Source: Dinoroseobacter sp.
Lineage (GTDB): Bacteria > Pseudomonadota > Alphaproteobacteria > Rhodobacterales > Rhodobacteraceae
Assembly (NCBI GenBank): GCA_030066795.1
Contig: JASJAW010000001.1
Location: forward strand, 272,159 to 336,158
DNA: 64,000 nt
Reading direction: 5' to 3'
The position numbers and the translations under genes were made by a program. Shown here piece by piece: positions 18,874 through 29,499 of this stretch; positions within the stretch are counted from its first letter, which is position 1; each line of letters opens with the position of its first letter. The notes beneath the pieces were generated by a model, which had not been told where the DNA came from, ran no database searches, and saw only the letters and a program-made list of their open reading frames with translations.

Positions 18874-20832
18874 ACATCCAACTCCTCAACAAACCTTGCG
18901 TTCTGCTGGATGTACTCAAACCGCTTCTCGGGCTTCTTCCCCATCAGCCGTTCCACCAAATCGCCGGTCTCGCCGGGTTCGTCCTCGTCGATGCTGACGC
19001 GGATCAGCTTTCTTGAGGTGGGGTCCATCGTGGTCTCTTTGAGGTCCTTGGCGTCCATTTCCCCCAGCCCCTTGAAGCGGCTGACGTCGATCTTGCCTTT
19101 GCCGCCGAGACCCTTTTCCAGCCAGTCGTCGCGCTCTACTTCATCAAGACAATAGACCCGCTTGGGGCCTTGCGTCAGGCGGAAGAGGGGCGGGCAGGCG
19201 AGGTAGAGGTGGCCCTGATCGATGAGCGGGCGCATCTGGGTGAAGAAGAAGGTCATCAGGAGCGAGGCGATATGCGCGCCGTCCACATCCGCGTCGGTCA
19301 TGATGATGATCTTGTCGTAGCGCAGATCCTCGATATTGAACTTCGCGCCGAGGCTGACGCCGAGGGCCTGCGTGAGGTCGCTGATCTCCTGATTGCTGCC
19401 GAGCTTTGACGACGCCGCCCCCAGAACGTTGAGGATCTTGCCCCGGAGCGGCAGCAGGGCCTGCGTTTTCCGGTCCCGCGCCATTTTGGCGGAGCCGCCT
19501 GCGCTGTCGCCCTCGACGATGAACAGCTCCGTGCCCTCGCGGGCGTTTTGCGAGCAGTCGACGAGCTTGCCGGGCAGGCGCAGGCGTTTGGTGGCGGATT
19601 TCCGGGCGGTTTCCTTTTCCTGCCGGCGGCGGAGGCGTTCCTCGGCCTTGAGCACCATGTAGTCGAGGATCGCGCCCGCGGCCTTGGTGTCAGCGGCGAG
19701 CCAGTTGTCGAAATGGTCACGTACGGCGCCTTCGACCATGCGCTGGGCCTCGGTTGTGGCCAGCCGGTCCTTGGTTTGGCCGACAAACTCCGGCTCGCGG
19801 ATGAAGCAGCTGACCAGCGCCGTGCCGCCGGTTGTTACATCCTCCCGGGTGATCTGGCTGGCTTTGCGGTTGTTGACGAGCTCGCCATAGGCCTTGAGCG
19901 ATTTCAGGATCGCGGCCCAGAACCCGGCCTCATGCGTGCCGCCTTCGGGGGTGGGGACGGTGTTACAGTAGGACTGGATCGCGCCGTCGCGCGCGGGCGT
20001 CCAGTTGATCGCCCATTCGACGGAGCCGGGGGCGTTGAATTTTTCTTCGAACGAAACCTTGCCGGCAAAGGGGGCGTCGGCATAGGTGGCCGCGCCCTGC
20101 AGTTGCTCGGACAGGTAGTCGGCGAGGCCGCCGGGAAAGTGGAAGGTGGCCTGCGTGGGCGTTTCGCCATCGTCGATCTCGGATTTCCAGCGAATCTCCA
20201 CGCCCGAGAACAGATAGGCCTTGGACCGGACCATCTTGAACAGCCGCGCGGGTTTGAACCGCAGCTTGCCGAAGATCTGGTCATCGGCATGGAAGGTGAC
20301 GGTGGTGCCGCGGCGGTTCGGAGCCTGGCCGACTTCCTGAACCTTGCCTTGCGGGATGCCGCGGGAGAACTCCTGCGCGTAAAGCGTGCGGTTGCGCGCG
20401 ACCTCCACCCGCAGGCGGTCGGAAAGCGCGTTCACGACCGAAACGCCGACGCCGTGCAGGCCGCCAGAGGTCTGGTAGGCTTTGCCGGAGAACTTGCCGC
20501 CCGCGTGGAGGGTGCACAGGATCACCTCCAGCGCGGATTTGTCGGGAAACTTCGGGTGCGGGTCGACCGGGATGCCGCGGCCATTGTCACGGATGGTAAC
20601 GGAGTGGTCGGCATGGAGCTCCACTTCGATCCGGTTGGCATGGCCCGCAACAGCCTCGTCCATCGAGTTGTCGAGGACTTCCGCCACGAGGTGATGGAGC
20701 GCGCGTTCGTCCGTGCCGCCGATATACATGCCGGGGCGTTTGCGCACGGGTTCCAGCCCTTCCAGCACTTCGATGGAAGAAGCGTCGTATTCGCCCGTCT
20801 CGGGGACGGCGGAAAGTAGATCATCGGCCATA
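18870..20832 (-). CDS. parE: DNA topoisomerase IV subunit B
   Basis: MADDLLSAVPETGEYDASSIEVLEGLEPVRKRPGMYIGGTDERALHHLVAEVLDNSMDEAVAGHA...; GHKL and TOPRIM motifs (EGDSAGGSAKMARDR). Confidence 0.96.
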
Positions 20833-21032
20833 GCTGCTGCTCGGTGTTTTTGCTTTCCGTCCAGTATGGCAGGGCTGGTGCGTGGTGGGAAGTGGCTTGG
20901 CGCGGCAGGGAGCTCATCAAGCATCGCTCGCTTACACTTTCTTGATATGGCCGCGGTAAAGCTGCCCTGTCGCCGACTTCTTTTGGACAGATTGCTGGGT
21001 GACAAGGCCTTGGATCGTAAGAAGGTTGTCCG

Positions 21033-21809
21033 ATGTTCAGTAAAGTTCTCGCCGCGCTGAGTGCCTGCGCCTGCCTGGCTTCTGCCGGCCAGGCGGCGTC
21101 GATCGATATCGATATCTACGGCTCCGGCAAGCTTCAGGACTTTCAAGAACGGTTCGGCGAAGAGCTCGAAAATGGGTCTTTCGTCGGCGAGGATTTCGAG
21201 AATCTGGGCGCGGATCAAGGCGAAGGGGTCGTCGACAACCACCTGACAACCAAAGCAGGTATCTTCAGCCAGCTCGGCGGTTTCGGCTCGGGAGGCACGG
21301 TCAGACAGCTTGGGTTGACCAGCAGCTCAAAGCTCGCGTTGCGCGACAACAAGGTGTACGGCCGTCAGAATACATGGCCTGAGGGCGGCAATTGGTTCCT
21401 CGACTCCAACGACACCTACGGGTTTGTCTGGAAAATAACCGAAGCACACGTCGGCGGCGCTTTTGACAAGCTGATCTTTGCGCTGACCGACGGCTCGGAT
21501 GGCGGCGCCTATCTGCGTATCGAACTCGATGACGCGGATAACACCACCCGCGAGCAGCGCGAGACGGGCAAAGGCAAGCTTGGCGACGGCAACATCACTT
21601 TTGTATCGGTCGATTTCGGCCGGGCCGTATCTGCCGCCACAGTCACGATTGGAAACTTCACCTCGAACGCCAATGATGCCAATTGGAAGCGCAATGAGGG
21701 GGTTGGGATCGATGGCGCCTATGTGAACGTGGTACCGTTGCCGCCGAGCCTGGCTTTCTTGCTGGCCAGCGTGGGCGCCTTTGGCTTCGCGCGCAGACGC
21801 AAACCCTGA
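21033..21809 (+). CDS. Secreted protein with VPLP-type C-terminal sorting signal
   Basis: N-terminal signal peptide; C-terminus VVPLPPSLAFLLASVGAFGFARRRKP (motif + TM + Arg cluster). Confidence 0.8.
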   Translation: MFSKVLAALSACACLASAGQAASIDIDIYGSGKLQDFQERFGEELENGSFVGEDFENLGADQGEGVVDNHLTTKAGIFSQLGGFGSGGTVRQLGLTSSSKLALRDNKVYGRQNTWPEGGNWFLDSNDTYGFVWKITEAHVGGAFDKLIFALTDGSDGGAYLRIELDDADNTTREQRETGKGKLGDGNITFVSVDFGRAVSAATVTIGNFTSNANDANWKRNEGVGIDGAYVNVVPLPPSLAFLLASVGAFGFARRRKP

Positions 21810-21951
21810 CGCCTTACGCGAGCACGACTTAAAGGGCGCTTTGGCAGCCCATTATCGTTGTTGCGTTTTTCGAACTGTTTTTGACACGGCTCAAAGCGGG
21901 TTTCCCACCGGTCTGTTAAGCAGACGCGACGTGACCCCGGAGGGAGCCCCC

Positions 21952-22890
21952 ATGAACAAACAAACCGCAATCACCCTGGACGAAACAAGTGACGCCACCA
22001 TGACCCCTTTGGCGGGCCTGCATTCTGATGCCGGGCCGACGCCGGAGGCCATTCGGCGTGCTTTCGAAACCGGGCGCTATCCCTACCGGCGGAAGATGGC
22101 GCGCCGCGCCTATGAGGCAGAAAAAGCGCAATTGCAGGCTGAGCTTCTGAAAGTTCAGCTTTGGGCCCAGGATACCGGACAACGGTTTGTCCTGTTGTTT
22201 GAAGGCCGCGATGCGGCGGGCAAAGGCGGGACGATCAAACGCTTTACCGAACACCTTAACCCACGCGCGGCGCGTGTTGTGGCGCTGAACAAGCCCACAT
22301 GGGAAGAAAAAGGGCAGTGGTACTACCAGCGTTATGTCCAAGAACTCCCAACCGTTGGGGAAATGGTCTTCTATGACCGGTCCTGGTACAACCGTGCAGG
22401 GGTGGAGCGGGTGATGGGCTTCTGCACCCCGAATGAGTATCTGGAGTTCATGCGCCAGACGCCGGACCTTGAGCGGATGCTCGTCCGGTCGGGCATCCGG
22501 CTTTACAAGTATTGGTTTTCAGTCACTCGCAACGAACAATTGCGCCGCTTTAAAAGCCGGGAAACCGATCCCCTCAAGCAATGGAAGCTCAGTCCGATTG
22601 ACAAGGCGTCGCTGGACAAATGGGACGACTATACCGAGGCCAAAGAGGCGATGTTCTTCTATACCAACACAGCCGATGCGCCCTGGACGATCATTAAGTC
22701 GAACTGCAAGAAGCGCGCGCGCCTGAACTGTATGCGGCATTTCCTGTCCACGTTGGACTATCCGGACAAGGACTCCTCGATTGCTACGCCACCGGATCCG
22801 CTGATCGTCGGTGGGGCGGGCCATGTCGTGCACTCGGCCGATCACATTCTCGGGACTTCGCTGCATCCGGACACGCGAAAGAAGAAATGA
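21952..22890 (+). CDS. ppk2: Polyphosphate kinase 2
   Basis: FEGRDAAGKGGTIKRFTEHLNPRAARVVALNKPTWEEKGQWYYQRYVQELPTVGEMVFYDRSWYNRAGVERVMGFC. Confidence 0.95.
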   Translation: MNKQTAITLDETSDATMTPLAGLHSDAGPTPEAIRRAFETGRYPYRRKMARRAYEAEKAQLQAELLKVQLWAQDTGQRFVLLFEGRDAAGKGGTIKRFTEHLNPRAARVVALNKPTWEEKGQWYYQRYVQELPTVGEMVFYDRSWYNRAGVERVMGFCTPNEYLEFMRQTPDLERMLVRSGIRLYKYWFSVTRNEQLRRFKSRETDPLKQWKLSPIDKASLDKWDDYTEAKEAMFFYTNTADAPWTIIKSNCKKRARLNCMRHFLSTLDYPDKDSSIATPPDPLIVGGAGHVVHSADHILGTSLHPDTRKKK

Positions 22891-22929
22891 TCCGTTGAGC
22901 CGCCTCGCCGGCGGCTCTAGGGTCGCCCC

Positions 22930-23601
22930 ATGAGACTTCGATTGGTGACTTCGGTATTCCTGATTGCGCTCGCGGCGTTCCCCGCCGCGCGCGGCAGCGC
23001 GCATCCTCACATCTTTATCGATTCCGGCGTAACGCTTGTCTTTGACGAAAGCGGGCAGCTTGGAGCGGTTCGCGTTGTCTGGGCCTATGACGAACTCTAT
23101 TCCCTATTGACGGTCGAAGAACTGGGTCTTGACCCCGATTTCGACGGCGTACTCACAGATGCGGAGAGGGAAACTCTTTCCGGGTTCGACATGAACTGGA
23201 TAGAGGGTTTTGCCGGAGACGCATATCTGTTGGTCGGTGGCGAAAAAGTTCCCCTTTCGGTACCGCTTGAATGGAGCGCTGCCTATGAGGAGGGGCGCAT
23301 CGTTTCCACGCATCTGCGCGCGCTGGAAGAACGTGTGACTGTCGGAGCGGATCCGGTAATCCTACAGATTTATGATCCTACTTATTACACGGCCTATCAG
23401 ATCTCGCTGCCGACGCGACTGGAGAACGCGCCCCAAGGATGTGTGTCGCAGCTATTTGTACCTGATTTTGAGGCAGCCGGAGATCAGTTGCGCGCGGCAC
23501 TACGTGAATTTGCCGGTAGCGACGATGCCTTCTTGGAAGATGATTTTCCGCCAGTTGGCGAGTTTTTCGCTGAAGAGGTACGCGTGACATGCGCAGGCTG
23601 A
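22930..23601 (+). CDS. DUF1007 family protein
   Basis: AHPHIFIDSGVTLVFDESGQLGAVRVVWAYDELYSLL...; next to NicO-type transporter. Confidence 0.85.
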   Translation: MRLRLVTSVFLIALAAFPAARGSAHPHIFIDSGVTLVFDESGQLGAVRVVWAYDELYSLLTVEELGLDPDFDGVLTDAERETLSGFDMNWIEGFAGDAYLLVGGEKVPLSVPLEWSAAYEEGRIVSTHLRALEERVTVGADPVILQIYDPTYYTAYQISLPTRLENAPQGCVSQLFVPDFEAAGDQLRAALREFAGSDDAFLEDDFPPVGEFFAEEVRVTCAG

Positions 23602-24554
23602 GCCTTCTGGTCCTGATCGTTTTTGGGTGCGGGGCGTATTGGCTGTGGTCCGGTGGTTGGGATCAGTTGGTGTTCTGGGCCCAGGGAATGCAGCGCGAAG
23701 TGCAGGGCGCTCTGGCGCGCGGCCTGCGGGCCCTGCGAGCCGGAGAGCCAGGTGCGTTAACCGCGCTGTTGGCCGCTTGCTTTACGTATGGGTTTGCCCA
23801 TGCTGTTGGTCCGGGTCACGGGAAGCTGGTGATTGGCGGCTACGGAGTTGCGCGGCGTGTCAGCGCGCTACGCCTGTCTGCGGTGGCCATGATCTCCAGC
23901 CTCGGGCAGGCCGTCACGGCAATTGCGCTGGTCTATTTCGGCATCTGGGTCCTGCAAGCTTCAGCCGCGTCTCTGAGTGCTGCGGCGGACGATTGGCTTG
24001 CGCCTGCGAGCTATGCGGCCGTGGCGCTACTGGGGGTCTGGCTGGTCTGGCGTGGCGTTCGCGGCTTGCGTGCACAAGCCGTGCCCATTCAGACGCCGAC
24101 CTTGGCCCATGCGCATGCTCTTGAAGATCATCACCACGATCATGGCCATGATCATCACCATCACCATCACCATCACCATGAGGGCGAATGCCCGACCTGC
24201 GGCCATTCGCATGCCCCGTCACCGGACGCTGTCGCGCAAGCCAAGTCACTCCGTGAACTGGCAGCTCTGATCGGGGCCGTTGCAATCCGGCCCTGCACCG
24301 GGGCGATCTTTGTCTTGATCCTTGGCTGGAGGCTCGATCTTCAAGCCGCAGCGATCGCGGGAGTGATAGCCATGGCGCTGGGAACAGGGTCTGTGACCAT
24401 TGCGGTTGCGCTTGCGGCGACGGGTCTTCGCGAAAGCGCAGCCTCCTCAGCCGGGGGGTGGGACCGGGTGGCGCGCGTGGTGCCCGTGATTGAGGTCGCG
24501 GTTGGTTTCCTCGTTGCTGTCTTGGCCTTCGGGCTGATGCAGGCGTCGCTCTGA
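23589..24554 (+). CDS. NicO/RcnA-like nickel/cobalt transporter with His-rich loop
   Basis: HAVGPGHGKLVIGGYGVARRVS; HHHDHGHDHHHHHHHHHEGECPTCGHSH; IRPCTGAIFVLIL. Confidence 0.9.
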   Translation: MRRLSLLVLIVFGCGAYWLWSGGWDQLVFWAQGMQREVQGALARGLRALRAGEPGALTALLAACFTYGFAHAVGPGHGKLVIGGYGVARRVSALRLSAVAMISSLGQAVTAIALVYFGIWVLQASAASLSAAADDWLAPASYAAVALLGVWLVWRGVRGLRAQAVPIQTPTLAHAHALEDHHHDHGHDHHHHHHHHHEGECPTCGHSHAPSPDAVAQAKSLRELAALIGAVAIRPCTGAIFVLILGWRLDLQAAAIAGVIAMALGTGSVTIAVALAATGLRESAASSAGGWDRVARVVPVIEVAVGFLVAVLAFGLMQASL

Positions 24555-24559
24555 ACGCC

Positions 24560-25159
24560 ATGTGGAATGAGCGCTACGATCGTCCGGATTACCTTTTCGG
24601 CACCGAACCAGCGGACTTTCTGAAAGCCCAGGCGCAGCATCTGCCCGAAACGGGGAGGGTGCTTGTCGTGGCCGACGGAGAGGGGCGCAACAGCGTTTAC
24701 CTCGCAGGGCGGGGTCTCGATGTGACCGCATTCGACTACGCCCCGAATGCACTCACCAAGGCCCAGTCTTTGGCAGAGGCGCGTGGTGTCGAGGTTTCGT
24801 TCCGGCAAGCGGACATTTTTCAGTGGAACTGGTCGGCTGCCCCCTATGACGCCGTCGTTGCGATCTTCATCCAGTTCATGGGACCGCAGCCGCGTCGCGC
24901 TGTGTTCGAAGGGTTGAAAACAGCCCTGAAACCGGGGGGCGTTCTTCTTCTGCATGGATATGCGCCGCGACAGGTACAATACGGCACTGGCGGACCACCG
25001 GCTGAGGAGAATATGTACACACTTCCTCTTCTCGCGGAGGCCTTTTCCGGGTTCCATGTGCTCCACCAAGCCGACTATGACGCCGAGATCGAGGAAGGCC
25101 CGGGGCATTCGGGACGCTCGGGTTTGATCGACTTTGTTGCACGGAAACCTGTGCGCTGA
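24560..25159 (+). CDS. Class I SAM-dependent methyltransferase
   Basis: MWNERYDRPDYLFGTEPADFL...VLVVADGEGRNSVYLAGRGLDVTAFDYAPNAL. Confidence 0.88.
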   Translation: MWNERYDRPDYLFGTEPADFLKAQAQHLPETGRVLVVADGEGRNSVYLAGRGLDVTAFDYAPNALTKAQSLAEARGVEVSFRQADIFQWNWSAAPYDAVVAIFIQFMGPQPRRAVFEGLKTALKPGGVLLLHGYAPRQVQYGTGGPPAEENMYTLPLLAEAFSGFHVLHQADYDAEIEEGPGHSGRSGLIDFVARKPVR

Positions 25160-25200
25160 CGGCGCTTGCCCGGGGCATCGCGCTCCTCTAAGGCGGCGTT

Positions 25201-26574
25201 ATGGCGCAGCAGCTTTCATATCTACAGCACATTCGCGCGATTCTCGTGCTTGGCTTGCCGTTGATCGGCAGCCACATGGCACAGATCGCGATCGGAGCCA
25301 CCGACACGGTGATGCTGGGCTGGTACTCGGCCGAGGCGCTGGCGGCTGTGACACTGGCTGCGAGTTCAGTCTTCTTTCCCGCTCTGCTGGTCGGATCTGG
25401 CTTTGCCTGGGCGGTGATGCCAATGGTGGCCAAGGCCGCCGCAGAGAGCGACGAGGTCCGCATCCGTCGCGTTACGCGTATGGGGTTCTGGCTGGTTCTT
25501 CTGTTTGCCGCTGTTTTGATGCCGGTCATGATCTGGTCAAAGCCCTGGCTTGTCGCAATCGGACAGGAGCCTGAAAACGCCGCCGCCGCGCAAGGTTACC
25601 TGCGCATTGCGGGATGGGCATTGATCCCGGGTCTGCTCGTGATGGTCCTGAAAGGATACCTGTCTGCACTGGAGCGCACGCAGATCGTACTTTGGGTGAC
25701 GATCGGTGCCGCAGTGCTGAACGGTGTGCTGAACTATATCCTTATTTTTGGTAATTTCGGTGCGCCGGAGATGGGACTGGCAGGAGCAGCCATCGCCTCG
25801 CTTGTGCTGCACACGGCATCGCTTGTGTGGCTTGTCCTTTATGCGCGCAAGCATTTCCCGCAGCACGATCTTTTCACGCGTATCTGGCGGCTGGATTTGC
25901 CTATCTTCAAAGAAGTCTGGCGACTGGGGGCCCCAATCAGTGTGACGAGTTTTGCAGAGAGCGGTTTGTTTGCGGTCTCGGCGCTTATGATGGGGGCGCT
26001 TGGCACATTGGAGCTGGCGACCCACGGCGTGGCGCTGAATCTCGCTGCTTTGACTTTCATGGTGCATGTGGGGCTCAGTCAGGCGGCGACAGTCCGTGCC
26101 GGGCGTGCACTCGGCGCTGGCGAGATCAATGACCTCAAGCGCGGTGGCCGTGCTGCGATTGTTATGTCGGTGGTATTTGCGGGCGTCACAATTGCGATCT
26201 TCCTGACTATCCCGGAGTTTCTGATCGGCCTCTTTCTTTCGCCTGACGATCCGCTCAAGCCGGAAATTGTCGCGCTTGGTGTGGGGCTTATGGCTATGGC
26301 TGCCCTGTTTCAATTTGCAGATGGGGCGCAAGTGATGGCGCTCGGGCTCTTGCGCGGTGTTCAGGATACCAAGGTCCCCATGCTTCTTGCGTCGTTCAGC
26401 TACTGGGCGGTTGGGTTACCGGTGGCGTGGTGGCTCGGGTTTCACTCCAATCTCGGACCCTATGGCGTTTGGCTCGGACTTGTGGTCGGTCTCGCGCTGG
26501 CAGGGGTCACACTGATGTGGCGGTTCTGGGGGCGTAGTGGTTGGCAGGCCGAGCTCGCTAGAGCTCAAGCATGA
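25201..26574 (+). CDS. MATE family efflux transporter
   Basis: 457 aa, 12-TM pattern, LVLGLPLIGSHMAQIAIGATDTVMLGWYS. Confidence 0.93.
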   Translation: MAQQLSYLQHIRAILVLGLPLIGSHMAQIAIGATDTVMLGWYSAEALAAVTLAASSVFFPALLVGSGFAWAVMPMVAKAAAESDEVRIRRVTRMGFWLVLLFAAVLMPVMIWSKPWLVAIGQEPENAAAAQGYLRIAGWALIPGLLVMVLKGYLSALERTQIVLWVTIGAAVLNGVLNYILIFGNFGAPEMGLAGAAIASLVLHTASLVWLVLYARKHFPQHDLFTRIWRLDLPIFKEVWRLGAPISVTSFAESGLFAVSALMMGALGTLELATHGVALNLAALTFMVHVGLSQAATVRAGRALGAGEINDLKRGGRAAIVMSVVFAGVTIAIFLTIPEFLIGLFLSPDDPLKPEIVALGVGLMAMAALFQFADGAQVMALGLLRGVQDTKVPMLLASFSYWAVGLPVAWWLGFHSNLGPYGVWLGLVVGLALAGVTLMWRFWGRSGWQAELARAQA

Positions 26575-26705
26575 AGCCGCAGCTGGGGAGAAACTCCGAC
26601 GCAAGACGATCGGACCCACGGAGGCCTTCTGCCCGGAAGACCGTATATTCAGGCTTGGCCACGGTAGCGGTTCACGATCGAACGAAGCGCGTCTGAAAAG
26701 GCAGT

Positions 26706-27503
26706 TCAGTTGATCAAATCATCCCAAATTGCGGCGATTTCAGCTTTAAGTGACTCCGTGCGGTAGACCGTTTTGTCTGCATACACGGCGACCCGAGCGT
26801 AAGAGCTGATCCGTGTAGGAACTTCTTCTTTCATATGCCGCTGGCGTGTCTGCGTGATCGAAAGATCAGAGATGACGCAATTGCCAAGCTTTGCGCGCAC
26901 CTGCTCGCATAGCTCGAGCGCGCGCATGATGGCAACCTGCCGGCTTTCTGCACTGGCAGAGACCATGTCGCTTCCCGTGAAAATCCGCGCACTTGCGGAC
27001 ATGATCTCACCGTTTTCGACCTCTCCGATGTTTCCGATATTGTATGCAGGGATGTAAGCCAGACTGCCATTGATGCGCGCCCGGCCCTCGCGGCTCACCC
27101 AGCCATCGGAGTCTGCCACGTCGCACTTTGTCGCCAGAGGCCCCAGAATTTCCTCGCAGTAGCCGATCAGGAACGCAGGTGCTCTGGCTTTAACGTAAAG
27201 GTCCTGCAAGTCCGGAGCTGGCGCCGCTTCGCCCGGCGCGAGAACCTCGGCAAGCTCCAATTCCAGTTCGAAGGATACTTCGCGGCGATCGGTCAATTCG
27301 TCGGGACTGAAGTAGGCGTGCATCGCTCCGTTCTTCTTCATCCACTGAAGCGGGGCCGGGCCGCCGACTAGGTCTGCCGAGAGTCCTGCCTCGGGGTCCA
27401 TCGCCTCTTTGGTGACCTGATATCCCCAGATCATCGCGGGAACGTACCAGAGCATTGGCAATCCGATAAAAAGAACAATGAAAAGGAGGCTGATCGATCT
27501 CAT
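26706..27503 (-). CDS. Hypothetical membrane-anchored protein
   Basis: 265 aa, N-terminal TM; overlaps next gene by ATGA. Confidence 0.75.
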   Translation of the reverse strand: MRSISLLFIVLFIGLPMLWYVPAMIWGYQVTKEAMDPEAGLSADLVGGPAPLQWMKKNGAMHAYFSPDELTDRREVSFELELELAEVLAPGEAAPAPDLQDLYVKARAPAFLIGYCEEILGPLATKCDVADSDGWVSREGRARINGSLAYIPAYNIGNIGEVENGEIMSASARIFTGSDMVSASAESRQVAIMRALELCEQVRAKLGNCVISDLSITQTRQRHMKEEVPTRISSYARVAVYADKTVYRTESLKAEIAAIWDDLIN

Positions 27504-28810
27504 TGCGCCTGTACCTCCAATTCAACTGGAGCCGGGTCCAGCATCGCGACATCGCCGCCGATGGCCATCGCCAAGGTTTCATCATGGAGCGCGGTCAGCG
27601 CATCGTCTCCGATCAGAATATGATCGGCTTTAATGATCTTTGCCCGTCGTGCCGAGAGCGGTGTGTACGGCACCAGCGTGTCGGGCACGGGCCCGGCCAA
27701 GACATGCGCTGTTTGATTGACTGCCACCAGATTTTCATAGGGTGTCCAGCCGCCCATGGCATCCTGATACCAAGCGGCAAACGCCCGCGCCCCGGCGTTG
27801 TACGAATACATCTGGTTTTCGAAAAGCATATTGCCGGATTTGGCTTTGGCCAGGCCGATCCAGTCGTCTTGCGGCACACGCCACGGCACGACCATGCAGG
27901 GCCGAATTTCATCGTTTGATCCGAACTCGTCGGTCTTGATGAAGTCGCTGATGCGCAGCGCTTCGACGCTCGCGCCGTCCGGTAACCCAGCCACTGCAGC
28001 GGTTTCTCCGATCAGCGCGACATGAGACAGTGTGACACCCTCTGCTAGATGCAGGTTCCAGATCGTTCGGGACCGGAAATCCTGTAGCATCAGGTAAAGA
28101 GGTGCCCTCGTGTCGGTGACGAAGACATCGACCTTTGCCATGCGGCCCTCGGCCATGGTCCCGATCTTGTAGTTTTCGGCGTTGCCAGAGGTGACACCTT
28201 CTATATGCGCGTCTAGCGCCTCCACCATCGATTGCGTTGAGAAGGCATGTGCCAGCGTGTCCGCATTACTCCGCTCAATACGAATGTTGTGGAGCAACTC
28301 GCCCTCCACGGGGTTACGGAGGCTACATTCGGTATTTGCGTCAAAGACGTCAAACCCGAGCGGCGCTGGGTCGGGTTGGTTCTGGTCAAACCCCGCAGCG
28401 ATATCTGCAACAATCATCGGGCTGTAGTCCGCGTTGGCCACACCTGAGCCTGTGAAGCTCCATCCCTGCTCAGTTTGAACACGGCTTGCCTCGCGAGGGT
28501 TAGCTGGCCCTTGTTCCGCGGCGTCCGGGGCGCTGCCTGACAACCAGCCGTCGACAGAGACCATCTGACCGTCTCCAAGAATTTCAAAGGGGCTGAGTTT
28601 ATATTGCCAGGCCGCCAAAGCGCCAATTCCAAAAAGCGTGACGAAGCCGAGCACAATCGGCACCATTGGGCCGAGCCCCGAGCGAGGCGTGCCTCTTTTG
28701 TCGGTGCTGTCCTTGCCGCGGGGCTTGTCTGCAAGCGCCTGTGCCTCGCTGGTGGCGGCTTTTTGTTCGAGCCGCCTCAGACGGGCTTCAAAATCGTCAC
28801 GTCCGGCCAT
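27500..28810 (-). CDS. Hypothetical membrane-anchored protein with N-terminal coiled coil
   Basis: MAGRDDFEARLRRLEQKAATSEAQALADKPRG...PMVPIVLGFVTLFGIGALAAWQYKLSP; one TM then large soluble domain. Confidence 0.75.
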   Translation of the reverse strand: MAGRDDFEARLRRLEQKAATSEAQALADKPRGKDSTDKRGTPRSGLGPMVPIVLGFVTLFGIGALAAWQYKLSPFEILGDGQMVSVDGWLSGSAPDAAEQGPANPREASRVQTEQGWSFTGSGVANADYSPMIVADIAAGFDQNQPDPAPLGFDVFDANTECSLRNPVEGELLHNIRIERSNADTLAHAFSTQSMVEALDAHIEGVTSGNAENYKIGTMAEGRMAKVDVFVTDTRAPLYLMLQDFRSRTIWNLHLAEGVTLSHVALIGETAAVAGLPDGASVEALRISDFIKTDEFGSNDEIRPCMVVPWRVPQDDWIGLAKAKSGNMLFENQMYSYNAGARAFAAWYQDAMGGWTPYENLVAVNQTAHVLAGPVPDTLVPYTPLSARRAKIIKADHILIGDDALTALHDETLAMAIGGDVAMLDPAPVELEVQAQ

Positions 28811-28932
28811 GTGGTTTGTCCTGCGTCGCTCAATGCCCTGAATTGACACGCGGAATGTGGCAGCAATGGTCTCACGTTACGAACTTGCTGTGGCGCATTC
28901 GTCATTTTCGGGTGATTCCGACGATTTGCATC

Positions 28933-29376
28933 TTATGCCAAGGCCGAAACGACGTTCCTTTCCATCCGCTTCAGCAGGTCGAAGATTTGGTCTCGCTCGG
29001 CTTCTGAAAACCCGTCCATCAGCACCGCGTTGATTTGCTCATAGAAGGTCGCAAGGTGGTTCAGCGCATGCCCGGCCTCAGTGACTTCAACAACCGTGAT
29101 ACGCGCGTCCTCGGCGTCGCGCTTGCGTGTCACCAGCTCGCGCTCGGCCATGCGGTCCACCAGTCGGGAAGTGGCCGGAAGACCCGTACCGATCAGTGCG
29201 GACAAAGTGCTGACTGTTAGCGGCCCCTCACGCCAAAGGCCCGACAGCACCACCCATTGCGGGAGGGTCAGGTCATAGGGTGCCAGCGTCTTCTCGCACA
29301 AAGCGTTTAGCCGCCCGGTCGTGAAATTGAGTTGACGTCCGAGTGATCGTGGTGGTTCTGGATTTTTGCTTGCCAT
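28933..29376 (-). CDS. MarR family transcriptional regulator
   Basis: LPQWVVLSGLWREGPLTVSTLSALIGTGLPATSRLVDRMAERELVTRKRDAEDARITVVEVTEAG. Confidence 0.92.
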   Translation of the reverse strand: MASKNPEPPRSLGRQLNFTTGRLNALCEKTLAPYDLTLPQWVVLSGLWREGPLTVSTLSALIGTGLPATSRLVDRMAERELVTRKRDAEDARITVVEVTEAGHALNHLATFYEQINAVLMDGFSEAERDQIFDLLKRMERNVVSALA

Positions 29377-29499
29377 GTAAAGTATTTTGTGTTTTAGTTT
29401 ACGTGTAAATTAAATGTAGCAATCCCTCGCTTCCGTTACAACAGCTCTCTTTCTTCGGCTGCTTTGTACCGGAATGCGACCGAAGGAAGAGATATCGCG

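Noticed and set aside
19548-20819. 423-aa plus-strand ORF opposite parE
   Set aside because: Shadow ORF of high-GC parE; the minus-strand frame has unmistakable GyrB/ParE motifs and the plus translation has no recognisable fold.
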